DNA of 64,000 nucleotides, taken from contig JAKNDB010000068.1 in NCBI GenBank assembly GCA_024305405.1, forward strand, positions 11,145,501-11,209,500. Direction: 5' to 3'. This stretch comes from Dirofilaria immitis. Lineage: Eukaryota; Nematoda; Chromadorea; Rhabditida; Onchocercidae. The notes under the pieces are model-generated. The model had not been told where the DNA came from. It did no database searches and worked only from the letters and a program-made list of their open reading frames with translations. This document shows positions 63,874 through 64,000 of this stretch, in pieces (the first letter of the stretch is position 1; every line of letters starts with the position of its first letter). The position numbers and the translations under genes are program-made.

Positions 63874-64000
63874 AATTTTATTATAATCATTTTCATTTGG
63901 ACTTAGAATTGCTATAAGTTTATTAATTTAAATATTTTTCATTTCAAATTCTAATGATTTCAATGCAAATGTCGTCTTTTATTCCTTTCTTGAAATCCAT

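Larger units (their letters stand above)
56612..64000. other. Gene-poor repeat-rich right end
   Basis: No exon chain was recognised. Contents are A/T-rich sequence, many poly-T and poly-A runs, and the tandem repeats listed separately. Confidence 0.5.

Noticed and set aside
63308..63874. 188-codon forward frame rich in Ile-His-Pro-Ser
   Set aside because: Product of the (CATC)n, (CTAT)n and (CTA)n microsatellites.

Overview
This is eukaryotic DNA, very AT-rich, with interrupted genes, short to medium introns bounded by GT...AG (many acceptors read TTTCAG or TTTTAG), and many microsatellites. The best-preserved genes have Caenorhabditis counterparts (snap-29, epg-9/ATG101, div-1, swp-1). Two start codons sit just behind an acceptor-like TTTGCAG or ATTTCAG, as expected for spliced-leader trans-splicing. 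I therefore infer a nematode, possibly a spirurid or filarial-type genome; the species cannot be named from the sequence alone.

Left part (1 to about 36 kb) is gene-dense. In order: the 3' end of a SNAP-29 SNARE gene (+); an unrecognised coiled-coil gene (-, 2.6-7.6 kb); a complete ATG101 autophagy gene (+, 8.8-11.0 kb); a complete gene for the B subunit of DNA polymerase alpha (+, 14 exons, 12.5-17.4 kb); convergent to it, a complete 19-exon SWAP/SFSWAP splicing-regulator gene (-, 18.0-25.0 kb); an unrecognised gene of at least 15 exons (-, 26.0-30.6 kb); and an unrecognised smaller gene (-, 34.3-36.0 kb). The genes serve separate housekeeping jobs (membrane fusion, autophagy initiation, DNA replication priming, splicing control) and I see no common pathway.

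Right part (36-64 kb) is gene-poor and rich in simple repeats: (CAA)n, (TTG)n, (TAA)n, (TAG)n, (TG)n, (GA)n, (CATA)n, (CATC)n, a 19-bp tandem repeat, an 8-bp tandem repeat and a GAATGAATG-type minisatellite. It holds four exons of a C2H2 zinc-finger gene (+, 47.3-52.5 kb) with a 3.7-kb first intron and no visible end, plus a few isolated possible first exons.

The strongest unexpected signal is that otherwise well-conserved exons in at least five genes are broken by single-base losses, nearly always inside A/T, G or C homopolymers and almost always one base too short, while splice sites and exon phases elsewhere stay intact. That is most simply a consensus error of long-read sequencing; authentic decay or frameshifting is possible but less likely. 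In addition SNAP-29 carries an in-frame TAA inside its second SNARE motif. I found no CRISPR, rRNA, tRNA, recognisable transposon or novel multi-gene system.
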